A stretch of DNA of 8,333 nt from an uncultured Oscillibacter sp. (GCA_946530565.1 CAMNAE010000054.1:1-8333), one strand, 5' to 3'; shown: positions 1 to 8,200, numbered from the stretch's first letter. The notes: generated by a model not told the origin, from the letters alone. Numbers and translations: made by a program.

Positions 1-3000
1 TTCGTATTGATGACCTGCTCGACCTGGATATCCTCGTAGAGCGCCCTGAGCTGCGCCGCCGGGTCGACATTCGTCCCGCGATAGACCGTCCACTCGGTCC
101 CGGTCTTCGGGAAGGTCAGCTCGTTGACGTTGACCTTCGGGGAGGGCAGTGTGGTTTCAAGATGGAGCTGCTCGACCAGATCCGAATCCACGAAGGAAAC
201 GGAATTGCCGCCCGCGACGTATCTGGTCGCCGTCACCTTCGCCGGACTATCGGCGCTGTTGGTGTCGACCGCATTGCCGCCAAGGAGATCCTCCTGCGCC
301 TTGACATAGACCGTGCCGTGCCAGCCGGTCACAGAGTCGATTGGCTGATCCGTCCACTCGATCGTCTTCCCGTCGCTCTGAACAGTACCGACCGCTTTGC
401 CCGGATCCGTCGTCAGGAAGCCCTCGATATCGATCTGATCGCCGGGCTCCAGCGGAAGGCCTGTCGCCTTGTCGACCGGGTAGAACGCGTCGCCGACCGT
501 GTCGGTGATGTTGCCAAAGACGACCACGCGCTCCATGAGAGTCTTGGTGACCTTGCGGATCACGTTCTGCAGATCGCTGCCGCTCTCAGCCAGGTAGAAC
601 ATCTTGTTTCCGTCCTGATCTTCGTCCGCGATCTCATAGAGGAACTGCTTGCCGATCTCCACATCGTCCATGCTCAGGCCGATCGTGATGATCTTGACAC
701 CCAGCGTCTCTTTTAGGTGTTTGGCAGCATTTTTGGCTTCCGTGATTCGGGTGCTTCCGCTCGATTGCGGCGCGCCGTCGGTGATCAGCACGACGTAGCG
801 GCAGTCTTCAGAGGCAGTCCAATGGTATTTATTTCCGTTCTCGAGATCCTCGAAGGCATAGTCCGGGCGCGTACCGCCGCCGGCGTTTTCTCGGAAGGCC
901 ACATTCAGCTCTTCAGCCGAATCAAAGTCCTTCCAGTAGTCGCCCAATGACCCGCTGAAGGTGTTGTAGGCAATGCGTACGTCCGGGCTCGCGTCGCCGG
1001 CCACCTGCAGCAGCTCCGTGATCGTGTTCAGCTCGCCGGAGCCGCCCTTGAAGCTCAGCTGCAGATAGTGGAAGCGGTCGAGTCCGTTGTCGCCGGCGTC
1101 GTAAATCGTGTAAGTCGAATCGTTATTGTCGCCTGCGTTGAAGGGGTGGGTCTTGTCGGTCTCGGCATCTGTCCATGCGGTATTGAAGGAGCTTCCGATC
1201 CTGAAGAAGTACGGGGTGCTCCCATTATAGAAGCTGCTTCTCGATGCGTCGATCGCGCGCCACTCTCCACTCTCATAATAGATTTTGAACACGGTCGCCG
1301 TCCCGGCTTCGTCGGCGATCAAATAGTAGGGGTTGGCGTAGCCTCGCGAGGTATCGAGCCAGGTTCTGTTGTCATTACCCCAGCCTGTGTTGTTGATCCG
1401 ATAGATCGGCATCGGATTGGAACGACTCGCAGACGTCGTTTCCACGAGCTTCGAAGGGAATTTCATCGAGTTCGACACGTCCATGCAAAAGGCCATGTCG
1501 AGCTTGCTGGCAAAGGTCTGGAAGTTCGACTTCGTCGCGACATCCACGCGGTAGATGCGGTTTTGGTAGTCGTAGACCTCGGCCGTCTTATCGGTCGACT
1601 CGACATCGAGCGGGATACTGCGGTTCTGGAGCTCCGTGATCCACCCGCTCATATCCTCGATCGACGAGGGTTCCATTTCAGAAGGCGGCACCACATAGTT
1701 CGGGTTCTGCCGGAAGTACGCGACGAGGTTGCTCCCGTTAAAGGGGATCGGCAGCGTCTCCGCAGCGATCGTCTGGCCGTACTGGCTGCGGTCCAGCGGC
1801 ACGCCGTCCTGCTCCCAGTGGTCGAAGAGCCACTTGTTCTGGAAGCGCTGATTGTAACCATCGTCACCCGGGCGAAGCGAGGTATTCAGATGCTCCTCCG
1901 GCACCGCTGTGATCGTGCCGGCGTTTAACTTGTTGTGGTCGCTCGTCGCCTGGATATAGTTCTCGCCCGTCGGGATCGTTCCATCGGAGACCGTGACCGA
2001 GCCGCGCGCGGTGTCCGCCGAGCGCACGCGGTAATCGTAGGTCGGCAGAGACTCCATCTCGTAGATATAGACCGCAACACCCTCGAAGGGGTTTTCTTCG
2101 GTCGACTGCTTCGCCGAGAAGGCGGGGGCCATGCCGCCTTCGAAGTTGAGGCGCACATTGTTATAGCCGAGCAGGCGGTAGGCGCCCTCGACGCCCTCGA
2201 CCGGGACCACCGAGACGTTGTTGTTGCCCTGCTGAACGAGCGCCTCGCCCTCGGCGTTCAGCGCGATCGAGCGGGACTTGTTGTCGATCGGGCGGATGAT
2301 ATAGTAGTTGTAGTTGAGCGAGTGCTCGAGGTCCTTCTCGGTGAAGATGTAGTCGAAGGTCCAGCAGTAGGTGGAGTTGAGATCCTCGAAATCGTTGGAG
2401 TTGTCGGGCGTATGGGTCGAATCGACCGAACCGTCGTTCTTTAAGATATAATAGACGCCGTCCTGTTCGAGCATGATGAGGTAGCTCTTGTTCACATCGC
2501 TCGTGCCGGCGTTGGAATTCGGCACCAGCTGCGCGTCGGTCACCTGGACGGTGAAGACCTCGCCGTTTTTCATCGTGACCGTCAGCGTCTCGCTCGTGAA
2601 GAAGGGCTTCAGCGAAAGGAGCACCCACTCGCCGGCGGGGATCACGGTGCCGTTGATCTGCGCGATCTCCTCGGGCGTCAGGTCTGCGCTGAATTCGCTT
2701 GTAAGGCCGTTCGCCGCCTTCAGCGCGCCGAGCGTCGTCTCGCTCTCGGTCTTCCCGACCCACACAAGGCTCGGGTCAGAGAATTCGATCCTCTGCACAT
2801 CGGCAAAGAACTGCTCCATGACCGCCGGCTTCCCGGCAAAGGGCAGGCCTAAAAGCCCCGCGAGCTCGCGGAGCGTGAGCGCGCCGCCGCCGGGGATGCT
2901 GCCGGTATACGTCTCTCCGTCGATCGCGTACAAAAAGTCCACGGTATAGACGATCGCGTAGACCGAGAAGGAATCCACCTCGAAGACGACCTCGTTGTCC

Positions 3001-4775
3001 TTCGGCGCCTCCGGCAGGACCTCGGGCGCCGTCTGCGTGACGACCGCAGCCTCGCCCCGGTTGTCGACGTGCACGACGAGCGGCGAGACCGTCGAAACGA
3101 GCTTTTCGGAGCGCAAATAAACGCGCACCGGCTTTTTCGGCTCGACCTCGTCGTCGTTGTCGTCGTAGAAGGTGATGTCGACGGCCTCGACGGACTCGAT
3201 CTCGGAATCGGTCTCGTCCGCGACCGCGCCGCTCACGGCGTCCAGGATGCGTTCGGCGCGGATCTTGCGCACCATCATCGTGACCTCGGAATCAAAGGTC
3301 CCCGCGTCGGCCTCGACATACACGCGGATGCCCGCGGCACCGCCCTCGAAGAAGAGCACGGGCGCGGTGACGAGCGCCGGGGCCGGCGGCTCCTTCTCCT
3401 GTCCGCTGCCGCTTCCGCCGCTTTTGCTTTCCTCTTCAGCGGGTTCTTCCCACGCGCCGTGGTTCACCGCAAGGCCGGTCGTCTCGTCGCGCTCGGGCAT
3501 AAGGCCGTAGCCGAAGACGCTTGCAAGCTTTTCGCCGCTGTAGCTGACCTCGCGCACGGAATTTGCGCTGTTGCCCTCGATCGTCCTGAGCGCGGTGAGC
3601 CCGCTCTCATCGTCGAACGACGCCTCGAGCACCAGGCCCACGTGGTCGCTCTTTCCGTCGCCTTCCCAGTCGAAGAACACGACGTCGCCGGGCGAGGGCG
3701 TATAATCGCGGCCGGGCCGGTAGAGCCCGGCACGCTCAAAGGCGCGGATCCAGCGCGCGCAGGAGACCTCGGTCGGCATGTCGACGCCGGAGGCCTCGAT
3801 GCACCAGGAAAGATACGCCGCGCACCAGTCGCCGTAGGGCACGCCAAAGTGCGCGCCGTAGATCGTATAGCCCTTCATGCTCATGCCGTCGGGCTGGACC
3901 TCGTAATTCTTTTTGCTCTCAAGATAGCCCTTCTGGCTCTCGGCCGCGCGCAGAAGGTCTGTGCGCCAGGAATCCGCCTTCTCCGGAAGCCTGGAGAGCC
4001 AGTACGTATCGTCGGTATCCGCGCTGGGGTCGGAGTAGCAGGCAAGGCCGTGGATGTGCTCGGTAAAGCCACAGACGGCGGTCTTTTCAAAGCATTCCGC
4101 CGTGTGCACATGGTTCGTCATGCCGCAGTCGAGCACGGGGCCGATGCAAGTATCAATGTGCACATGCTCACTAAGCCCACAGGTGCACTGCTCGATCTCC
4201 TCGAAGCAGCCCTCACCGTGGGCGTGTTCCTCTTCCTCACACACGAGCTCCCGCTCGGTTTCATAACAGTCGTCCGTGTGCGTATGTTCTTTTTCGTCGC
4301 AGATCAGGTTGCCTTCATCATCATAGCAGTCCTCGCCGTGCGTATGCTCTTCTTCCTCGCAGGCAAGCGTCCGCGTCTCAGAATAGCAGGCGTCCGTGTG
4401 CGCATGCTCCTTCTGCGCGCAGGTGAGCACCTCGACCATTTCAAAGCAGTCGTCTGTATGCTCGTGCTCTTCTTCAAATCCGCAGACATAGCCCTCGATA
4501 TAGCACTCGTCGCTGTGCTGGTGCTCCTCCATGAAGCAGTGCTCGGTGACAGAGAAGCAGGCGTCGGTGTGCACGTGCTCGGTCATGCCGCAGAAGGCCT
4601 CGGCCTCGGCCGTGATCGCGGGGCGCGAGAGGCGCCACACCGTGACCCCCAGCACGACGCAGCCCAACAGCGCCGTCACCCTGCGGGCGCGGCGATCCTG
4701 TAAAAGCTGCCGGAGCATGGACTGCCCCTGCCTTTGTACGGCGTCGGCCTTATGATTTTTTATGTTTCTGGCCAT
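1..4775 (-). CDS. Giant secreted surface protein: Cys/His repeats, CHAP amidase, beta modules and VWA domain (3' partial)
   Basis: The frame is open for 1591 codons, from the ATG at 4775-4773 to the left edge; I checked every in-frame triplet and found no stop. The ATG at 4775 is chosen because a GGAG lies 6 nt upstream. Order by residue: signal/TM about 33-59; ten C-x4-H-x-H-x3-C units 62-246; CHAP hydrolase about 275-430 (C318, H378, E400, N402); Gly/Ser/Glu/Pro linker 442-470; beta module about 470-614 ending in SVYAIVYTVDF; beta module about 615-750; beta-rich region about 753-920 with tyrosine-rich repeats; InlB/'bacterial repeat'-like module about 924-1024 (WLFDHWEQDG); VWA about 1085-1412 (DVSNS at 1099, T1302, D1333); then pilin-like beta domains to the edge. 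It is probably exported and wall-attached, combining adhesion with peptidoglycan cleavage. The anchor is not seen, because the C-terminus is outside the window. Module limits are estimates by eye. The actual ligand is unknown. Confidence 0.93.
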   Translation of the reverse strand, partial: MARNIKNHKADAVQRQGQSMLRQLLQDRRARRVTALLGCVVLGVTVWRLSRPAITAEAEAFCGMTEHVHTDACFSVTEHCFMEEHQHSDECYIEGYVCGFEEEHEHTDDCFEMVEVLTCAQKEHAHTDACYSETRTLACEEEEHTHGEDCYDDEGNLICDEKEHTHTDDCYETERELVCEEEEHAHGEGCFEEIEQCTCGLSEHVHIDTCIGPVLDCGMTNHVHTAECFEKTAVCGFTEHIHGLACYSDPSADTDDTYWLSRLPEKADSWRTDLLRAAESQKGYLESKKNYEVQPDGMSMKGYTIYGAHFGVPYGDWCAAYLSWCIEASGVDMPTEVSCARWIRAFERAGLYRPGRDYTPSPGDVVFFDWEGDGKSDHVGLVLEASFDDESGLTALRTIEGNSANSVREVSYSGEKLASVFGYGLMPERDETTGLAVNHGAWEEPAEEESKSGGSGSGQEKEPPAPALVTAPVLFFEGGAAGIRVYVEADAGTFDSEVTMMVRKIRAERILDAVSGAVADETDSEIESVEAVDITFYDDNDDEVEPKKPVRVYLRSEKLVSTVSPLVVHVDNRGEAAVVTQTAPEVLPEAPKDNEVVFEVDSFSVYAIVYTVDFLYAIDGETYTGSIPGGGALTLRELAGLLGLPFAGKPAVMEQFFADVQRIEFSDPSLVWVGKTESETTLGALKAANGLTSEFSADLTPEEIAQINGTVIPAGEWVLLSLKPFFTSETLTVTMKNGEVFTVQVTDAQLVPNSNAGTSDVNKSYLIMLEQDGVYYILKNDGSVDSTHTPDNSNDFEDLNSTYCWTFDYIFTEKDLEHSLNYNYYIIRPIDNKSRSIALNAEGEALVQQGNNNVSVVPVEGVEGAYRLLGYNNVRLNFEGGMAPAFSAKQSTEENPFEGVAVYIYEMESLPTYDYRVRSADTARGSVTVSDGTIPTGENYIQATSDHNKLNAGTITAVPEEHLNTSLRPGDDGYNQRFQNKWLFDHWEQDGVPLDRSQYGQTIAAETLPIPFNGSNLVAYFRQNPNYVVPPSEMEPSSIEDMSGWITELQNRSIPLDVESTDKTAEVYDYQNRIYRVDVATKSNFQTFASKLDMAFCMDVSNSMKFPSKLVETTSASRSNPMPIYRINNTGWGNDNRTWLDTSRGYANPYYLIADEAGTATVFKIYYESGEWRAIDASRSSFYNGSTPYFFRIGSSFNTAWTDAETDKTHPFNAGDNNDSTYTIYDAGDNGLDRFHYLQLSFKGGSGELNTITELLQVAGDASPDVRIAYNTFSGSLGDYWKDFDSAEELNVAFRENAGGGTRPDYAFEDLENGNKYHWTASEDCRYVVLITDGAPQSSGSTRITEAKNAAKHLKETLGVKIITIGLSMDDVEIGKQFLYEIADEDQDGNKMFYLAESGSDLQNVIRKVTKTLMERVVVFGNITDTVGDAFYPVDKATGLPLEPGDQIDIEGFLTTDPGKAVGTVQSDGKTIEWTDQPIDSVTGWHGTVYVKAQEDLLGGNAVDTNSADSPAKVTATRYVAGGNSVSFVDSDLVEQLHLETTLPSPKVNVNELTFPKTGTEWTVYRGTNVDPAAQLRALYEDIQVEQVINT
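540..1523 (-). other. VWA domain with complete MIDAS and a large insertion (downstream gene)
   Basis: Residues about 1085-1412 contain LDMAFCMDVSNSM (D1099, S1101, S1103), GGGTRPDYA (T1302) and YVVLITDGAP (D1333), the three MIDAS elements. The gap of 203 residues between the first and second elements far exceeds a plain VWA and includes an aromatic-rich insert of about 130 residues (roughly 1105-1235). It probably acts as a cation-dependent adhesion module. The ligand is unknown. Confidence 0.88.
3486..3953 (-). other. CHAP-type amidase/peptidase domain
   Basis: Residues about 275-430 follow the CHAP pattern. The catalytic cysteine C318 is in PYGDWCAAYLSWC, the histidine H378 in KSDHVGLVLE, and E400 and N402 in RTIEGNS, the usual E-x-N pair. 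SPGDVVFFDW (361-370) is the strand before the histidine seen in this family. CHAP domains cleave peptidoglycan, either the muramoyl-Ala amide bond or a peptide cross-bridge; which bond is cut here cannot be told. All catalytic residues are present, so the domain is probably active. A lead-in helix with AAESQKGYLES precedes it. Confidence 0.88.
4038..4592 (-). repeat. Ten tandem Cys/His units (C-x4-H-x-H-x3-C)
   Basis: Residues 62-246 hold ten units. Their first cysteines are at 62, 80, 98, 119, 139, 159, 179, 199, 217 and 235, and their last at 73, 91, 110, 130, 150, 170, 190, 210, 228 and 246. Every unit has an H-x-H pair, usually preceded by Glu and often followed by T-D (examples EHVHTDAC, EHTHGEDC). 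The third unit has one extra residue. The period is 20 residues (60 bp) in the middle and 18 residues at both ends. The array is strongly acidic. Each unit could offer two Cys and two His to a metal ion; this is inference. Similar EHxHTDxCY repeats occur in large surface proteins of gut Clostridia, without a function that I know of. Confidence 0.92.
4599..4775 (-). other. N-terminal signal / membrane segment
   Basis: Residues 1-32 are basic and polar, followed by the hydrophobic stretch VTALLGCVVLGVTVWRL (33-49) and then SRPAITAEAEA. The hydrophobic core plus 'PAIT' ending resembles the signal region of many large clostridial surface proteins, which end in LPAIT. The n-region is unusually long for a plain signal peptide. 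Cleavage near AEA (58-60) is plausible, but an uncleaved anchor cannot be excluded. Confidence 0.75.
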
Positions 4776-4984
4776 AAGCGTCTCCGTTCTTAAGAGGGCG
4801 GGCGGATTTCTGTTCATTTAGTTCAGTCCGTGTGCAGAATCCATCTGAAACGATGCCGAATGCGCAGTCCCCGTTTGTGAGAGGCTGCGTCGAAAGGCGG
4901 CGATCCAGTTTGAGAATGCCGCGTTCTGCCGCGGCCCGCAGATATGTGGCACGTACGGACGCATTTCTTTATTAATTCGTCTTC
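4776..4984 (-). other. Long GC-rich 5' leader of the CHAP/VWA gene
   Basis: About 200 nt lie between the predicted promoter and the start codon, with no convincing gene. The leader contains one perfect 6-bp hairpin, GCCGCG/CGCGGC with a 6-nt loop (4918-4935). It has no U run, so it is not a terminator. I do not recognise a known riboswitch or leader motif. Confidence 0.45.
4782..4785 (-). promoter_or_regulatory. Shine-Dalgarno GGAG deciding the start at 4775
   Basis: On the minus strand the sequence reads AACGGAGACGCTT followed by ATG, placing GGAG 6 nt before the start codon. An in-frame ATG 42 nt further upstream (4817) has no such site, so 4775 is preferred. Confidence 0.8.
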
Positions 4985-5017
4985 ATTGTAGCATGAAAAT
5001 ATCAAAATAACAGTCAA
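4985..5017 (-). promoter_or_regulatory. Putative extended -10 promoter for the CHAP/VWA gene
   Basis: Read on the minus strand, the segment 4993-4985 is TGCTACAAT, a near-consensus -10 (TACAAT) with the extended TGn motif. A TTGACT lies at 5017-5012, but the spacer to the -10 is 21 bp, longer than the usual 17, so it may not be the true -35. The surroundings are AT-rich against a GC-rich genome, and the site lies just downstream of the terminator. Predicted transcription start is near 4978, giving a leader of about 200 nt. Confidence 0.6.
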
Positions 5018-5091
5018 AAATTCAGGTTCCTCTGTGCAGTTCCACATTCATCCCATTTTCAGCTTCTCAACGATCCGTTATTTTCTTGACG

Positions 5092-5138
5092 AAAAAATCG
5101 CGTTTTCTGCCGAAAAAATACAGAAAACGCGATTTTTT
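5092..5138 (-). terminator. Rho-independent terminator after the upstream adhesin gene
   Basis: Two perfectly complementary 18-nt arms (5092-5109 and 5121-5138) flank an 11-nt loop. Each arm has six A or six T at its outer end, so the transcript in either direction closes with a U run after a GC-containing stem (TCGCG core). It lies 94 nt beyond the TAA of the upstream gene. The symmetry makes it potentially bidirectional, although no plus-strand gene leads into it here. Confidence 0.9.
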
Positions 5139-5232
5139 ATGTAATTGTCGCCGTTTCTTCTCTTTGACGGAGCTTTCGTAGGGTCCGGTATTCTCCGTCT
5201 CTTTCGGCAATTTTGTGGCTTTTTGGGCATTT
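5139..5232 (-). other. 3' untranslated spacer with a short inverted repeat
   Basis: The 94 nt between the adhesin stop codon and the terminator hold no gene. A 7-bp inverted repeat, GACGGAG (5166-5172) and CTCCGTC (5193-5199) with a 20-nt loop, could fold in the transcript, but it has no U tail and its role is unknown. Confidence 0.35.
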
Positions 5233-8200
5233 TTATTCTCTCCGGCGCGCCTTCCGCTGCCGCAGCAACAGCGCGGCCCCGGCGAAAAATGCCCCAAAGG
5301 CCGAGAATCCGCCCGTTCCGACGCCGCCGGCCGAAGGGAGCGTGACGCCCGTGCTGTTGACGACGGTGAGCGTAAAGCCCTCCGCTGCGCTGCCGCTGAC
5401 GCCGTGGCCGCTCTGCGAGTAGCTGCTGCCGCCCTGGTCGTAGCTGACGCCGCCTGCGTGCACGGTGATCTTTACCGGCGTCGTAAGCGGGATATAGCCC
5501 GCGGGCGCCTCGGTCTCCACAAGGTAATAGACACCTTCTGTAAGCTCTCCGAGCGGGATGAGGCCGTCAGTGCCGCTTCTAAGCGCGCTCTTCAGGGGCT
5601 TCGCGTCCGGGTCCACGGTATCCTCCGCCGTCACATAATTCGCGCCGTACAGGTCAAACACGGCGCCCGGGAGCGGCGTCGCAGCGTCCGGCCCGGTCTT
5701 GAGGATCGTCACGTCGTAGGATTGCACGAGCTGCCGGTTCTTTACATACACCTGATGCGATTCGTTCGAGCTCACAGTCTTCTCCGGGTGGTCATGATAG
5801 TCGATCCCGATGAGCTCAAAGCCGGTCGGGTTCGCGCCCTCGGACACCTCGTAGGTGACGCCGCGGTCGACGTTTGCCACCTGGATGAAATCGCCCGCAT
5901 AGAGCTCGGCCTGGAAGCTGCCGCCAGAGATGCCCGTGCGCTCAGAGCGGCCGTAGTTCACGAGCGCGCCGAGATCGTCGTAGACCGGTTCCCCCTTGTT
6001 CGGGTTGTTCGGCCCGTAGTTGAGGCGCCAGCCACCCTCCTCGGCCGAGATCGCATAGGGCGTGCCGTCCGGGTTCTGCATCGTCACGGTGACGGTGAAG
6101 GTCTGCGTGCAGCCATCAGCCGTGATGTCATGGCCATCGCGGTCGAAGAGCTGCTTATACACCCGGATGCCGCCCTTGAGGCTGTTCGTCGCGGTCAGGG
6201 TCGTGAGGTCGTCGATTGCGGTCACGGTGCCGCTTTCGTCGAAGGTCACGTTTTTGAGCGCGCCGTCGACGACCATCGGATGGAAGATCTTTTCCTCAAG
6301 CTCGAAGTGGTAGTCGCTGTTCGCCTCTGTGAACGTATAGTTGTGGCCCGGCTCCAGAATATACCAGACAGTCGTTCCGTCGGTGCAGGTCGGGTAGCCT
6401 GCAACATTCAGCCCGGACTCTGCCACGGCCGCCGTGCTCACCATCAGTCCGGTCGAGATGTGGTGTTCGACCTCATGTCCGCTGCTGTCGACCTCCGGCC
6501 AGACGCGGGAGAGGGGATCCGTCGGCGGGATCGAGAGGTTTTTCAAATACGGATCGTTATCTTTGAGCAGGCTTAAACGTGTAGTATAGGACGGATTCTC
6601 CTTCAGGAAGTCCTCGAGCTGCTGCGGATCGAGATCGTCGTTCCAGACCTTCTGAACCGAGACGGTTGAATCCGTCAGCGGCATGGGGTCGGGGGGCGTG
6701 AGCGGCGCGGTGCGCGGCTCGCCGATCTTGATCTCCGCCGGCTTGTCGCCATGCTTTATTTCACTCGCGGTCTCGTAGGTAACCTCAGCGCGTGTGTTCG
6801 TCTTCAGGCTGAAGGGCGCCGTCTTGCCCTCGACCTGACTGCGCTCGGTTTCCGTCAGGCTTTCGTACGTGCGAACGCCGTTGTTGAGGTCGGCTACCAG
6901 GTCATAGGCCTCCTGACTCGGCCAGACGACGAAGCTCAGCGAGTACGTGCCGCCCGGGAGCAGCAGCTGCTTTGCGCCCAGATCCCAAGTGAGGTACCCG
7001 CTCTCATTCGGCGTGGCCCCCTCGTGCCAGGTTGCCTTGGGAAAGTCAGTGCCGAGCGCCTCCTGCGTGACATCGACGGTGTTGCCGTGCTCGTCTGTTT
7101 TCGTCACGGTATAGGTGAAATCGTCCGGGTTTCCGTCGACCGTGCAGCCTGTCATGCTCGTCAGGCCGTCGGTCATTTTTAAACTCGTATAGCCCATGCG
7201 CGAAGTGACGAGGCTGATGATGTTTTGGAAGGCTTCCCTGATGCCTTTCTCATCAGTTCCGTCAAAGTAGCCGCTGTTCGGGAGGTTCTGCATTCTGGTC
7301 GCGTCGCCGAAGATGCCGACGTTGTAGAGCGTGGTCCCCTCGTCTAAGATCCGGCTCGCCTGGTCGGCAGCGCGGGCGAAGTTATAGCCTTTCTCATCCG
7401 AGTTGCCGGTGCCGTAGACACCGGGGATCGGATCGCCGTAAAGCCCGCTCGCCCCGATACGCGTACCGTCGTCGTATTCAGCATTGCTGTTAGTGGGATC
7501 ATCGCCATCTTTCAGGCCGTCCGGCGTAGTACGTGCGGTTGGGTTGCCGTCGGAGACGAAGATGATATAGAGCGGGTCGTCGTCATCGAACCGCACCACA
7601 TCGCTGTGGCCATCCCAGGTCTGCCCGCTCGCCGCGCGGAGCGCCGCGTCCCAGTTCGTGCCGCCGCGCAGATCGCCCGCGTTCTGCGTCAGCTCAATCG
7701 CGGTATGGCAGTCATCCACCCAGCCGTTGAATGCTGTCAGATCCGTCGTCGGCTGCTGCACCTGCTGAACGTCGGAGGCAAACTCCACAAAGGCGAGCTC
7801 GATCGCCTGCGGATCCGATTCCGTGTTTTGCCCCAGCAGATCCTCCGCCAGCGCCTTCACCCGCTCCTCTGCCACGTCCATGCGCGTTTTGCTCGGCCGG
7901 TACTTGGGGCCGCAGAAGATGCCGCTGTTTTTCTGGTCGCTGCCGAAGGTGTGTGTGTCTCCGTTTTCGTCGATGTAACTGAAGATCTTTCTTACATCCG
8001 TTCCGAAGCAGTTGAGCTGATAGTATTTCCCGTTCACCTCGCAGTAGGTGCCGTGCTCATCGTCCCGGATCCACTCATTGCCCGGCACGTCGTAGTGCAT
8101 GCTGTTCGAGCTGTCGTAGATGATCACGATGTTGGCGCGATCGCGCGAGACCGCTGAGATGTTCGGCACCTCCATGCTCAGCGTCAGGGTATAGGTGCCG

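Noticed and set aside
99..113. FPKTG motif, resembling a sortase signal
   Set aside because: It is internal (ELTFPKTGTEWTVY) and is followed by polar sequence that continues to the edge, with no hydrophobic stretch or basic tail.
1068..1928. Plus-strand open frame of 286 codons opposite the VWA region
   Set aside because: Phase-matched antisense shadow of the CHAP/VWA gene. The minus strand shows all three MIDAS motifs across this region.
4038..4592. CRISPR-like array suggested by the 54-60 bp periodicity
   Set aside because: The periodicity is protein-level repetition in an open frame with variable DNA between units; there are no identical direct repeats with unique spacers.
3069..4703. 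A 544-codon open frame on the plus strand
   Set aside because: It lies antisense in the same triplet phase as the CHAP/VWA gene. Its stops would require TTA, CTA or TCA codons in that gene, which this GC-rich gene avoids. It has no recognisable domain, while the minus-strand product does.
4815..4817. Alternative in-frame ATG for the CHAP/VWA gene
   Set aside because: No Shine-Dalgarno site in front of it. The ATG at 4775 has GGAG at 6-nt spacing. It would only add 14 residues before the signal.
4823..5047. Small minus-strand open frame of 74 codons in the intergenic region
   Set aside because: It overlaps the predicted promoter and leader, has no ribosome-binding site that I can see, and its composition is not protein-like.
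5067..5297. Small minus-strand open frame of 76 codons over the terminator
   Set aside because: It overlaps the end of the adhesin gene in another frame and reads through the terminator hairpin.
5215..6576. A 453-codon open frame on the plus strand
   Set aside because: Same effect: it is the phase-matched complement of the adhesin gene, whose Cna_B, SpaA and sorting-signal motifs prove the minus strand is coding.
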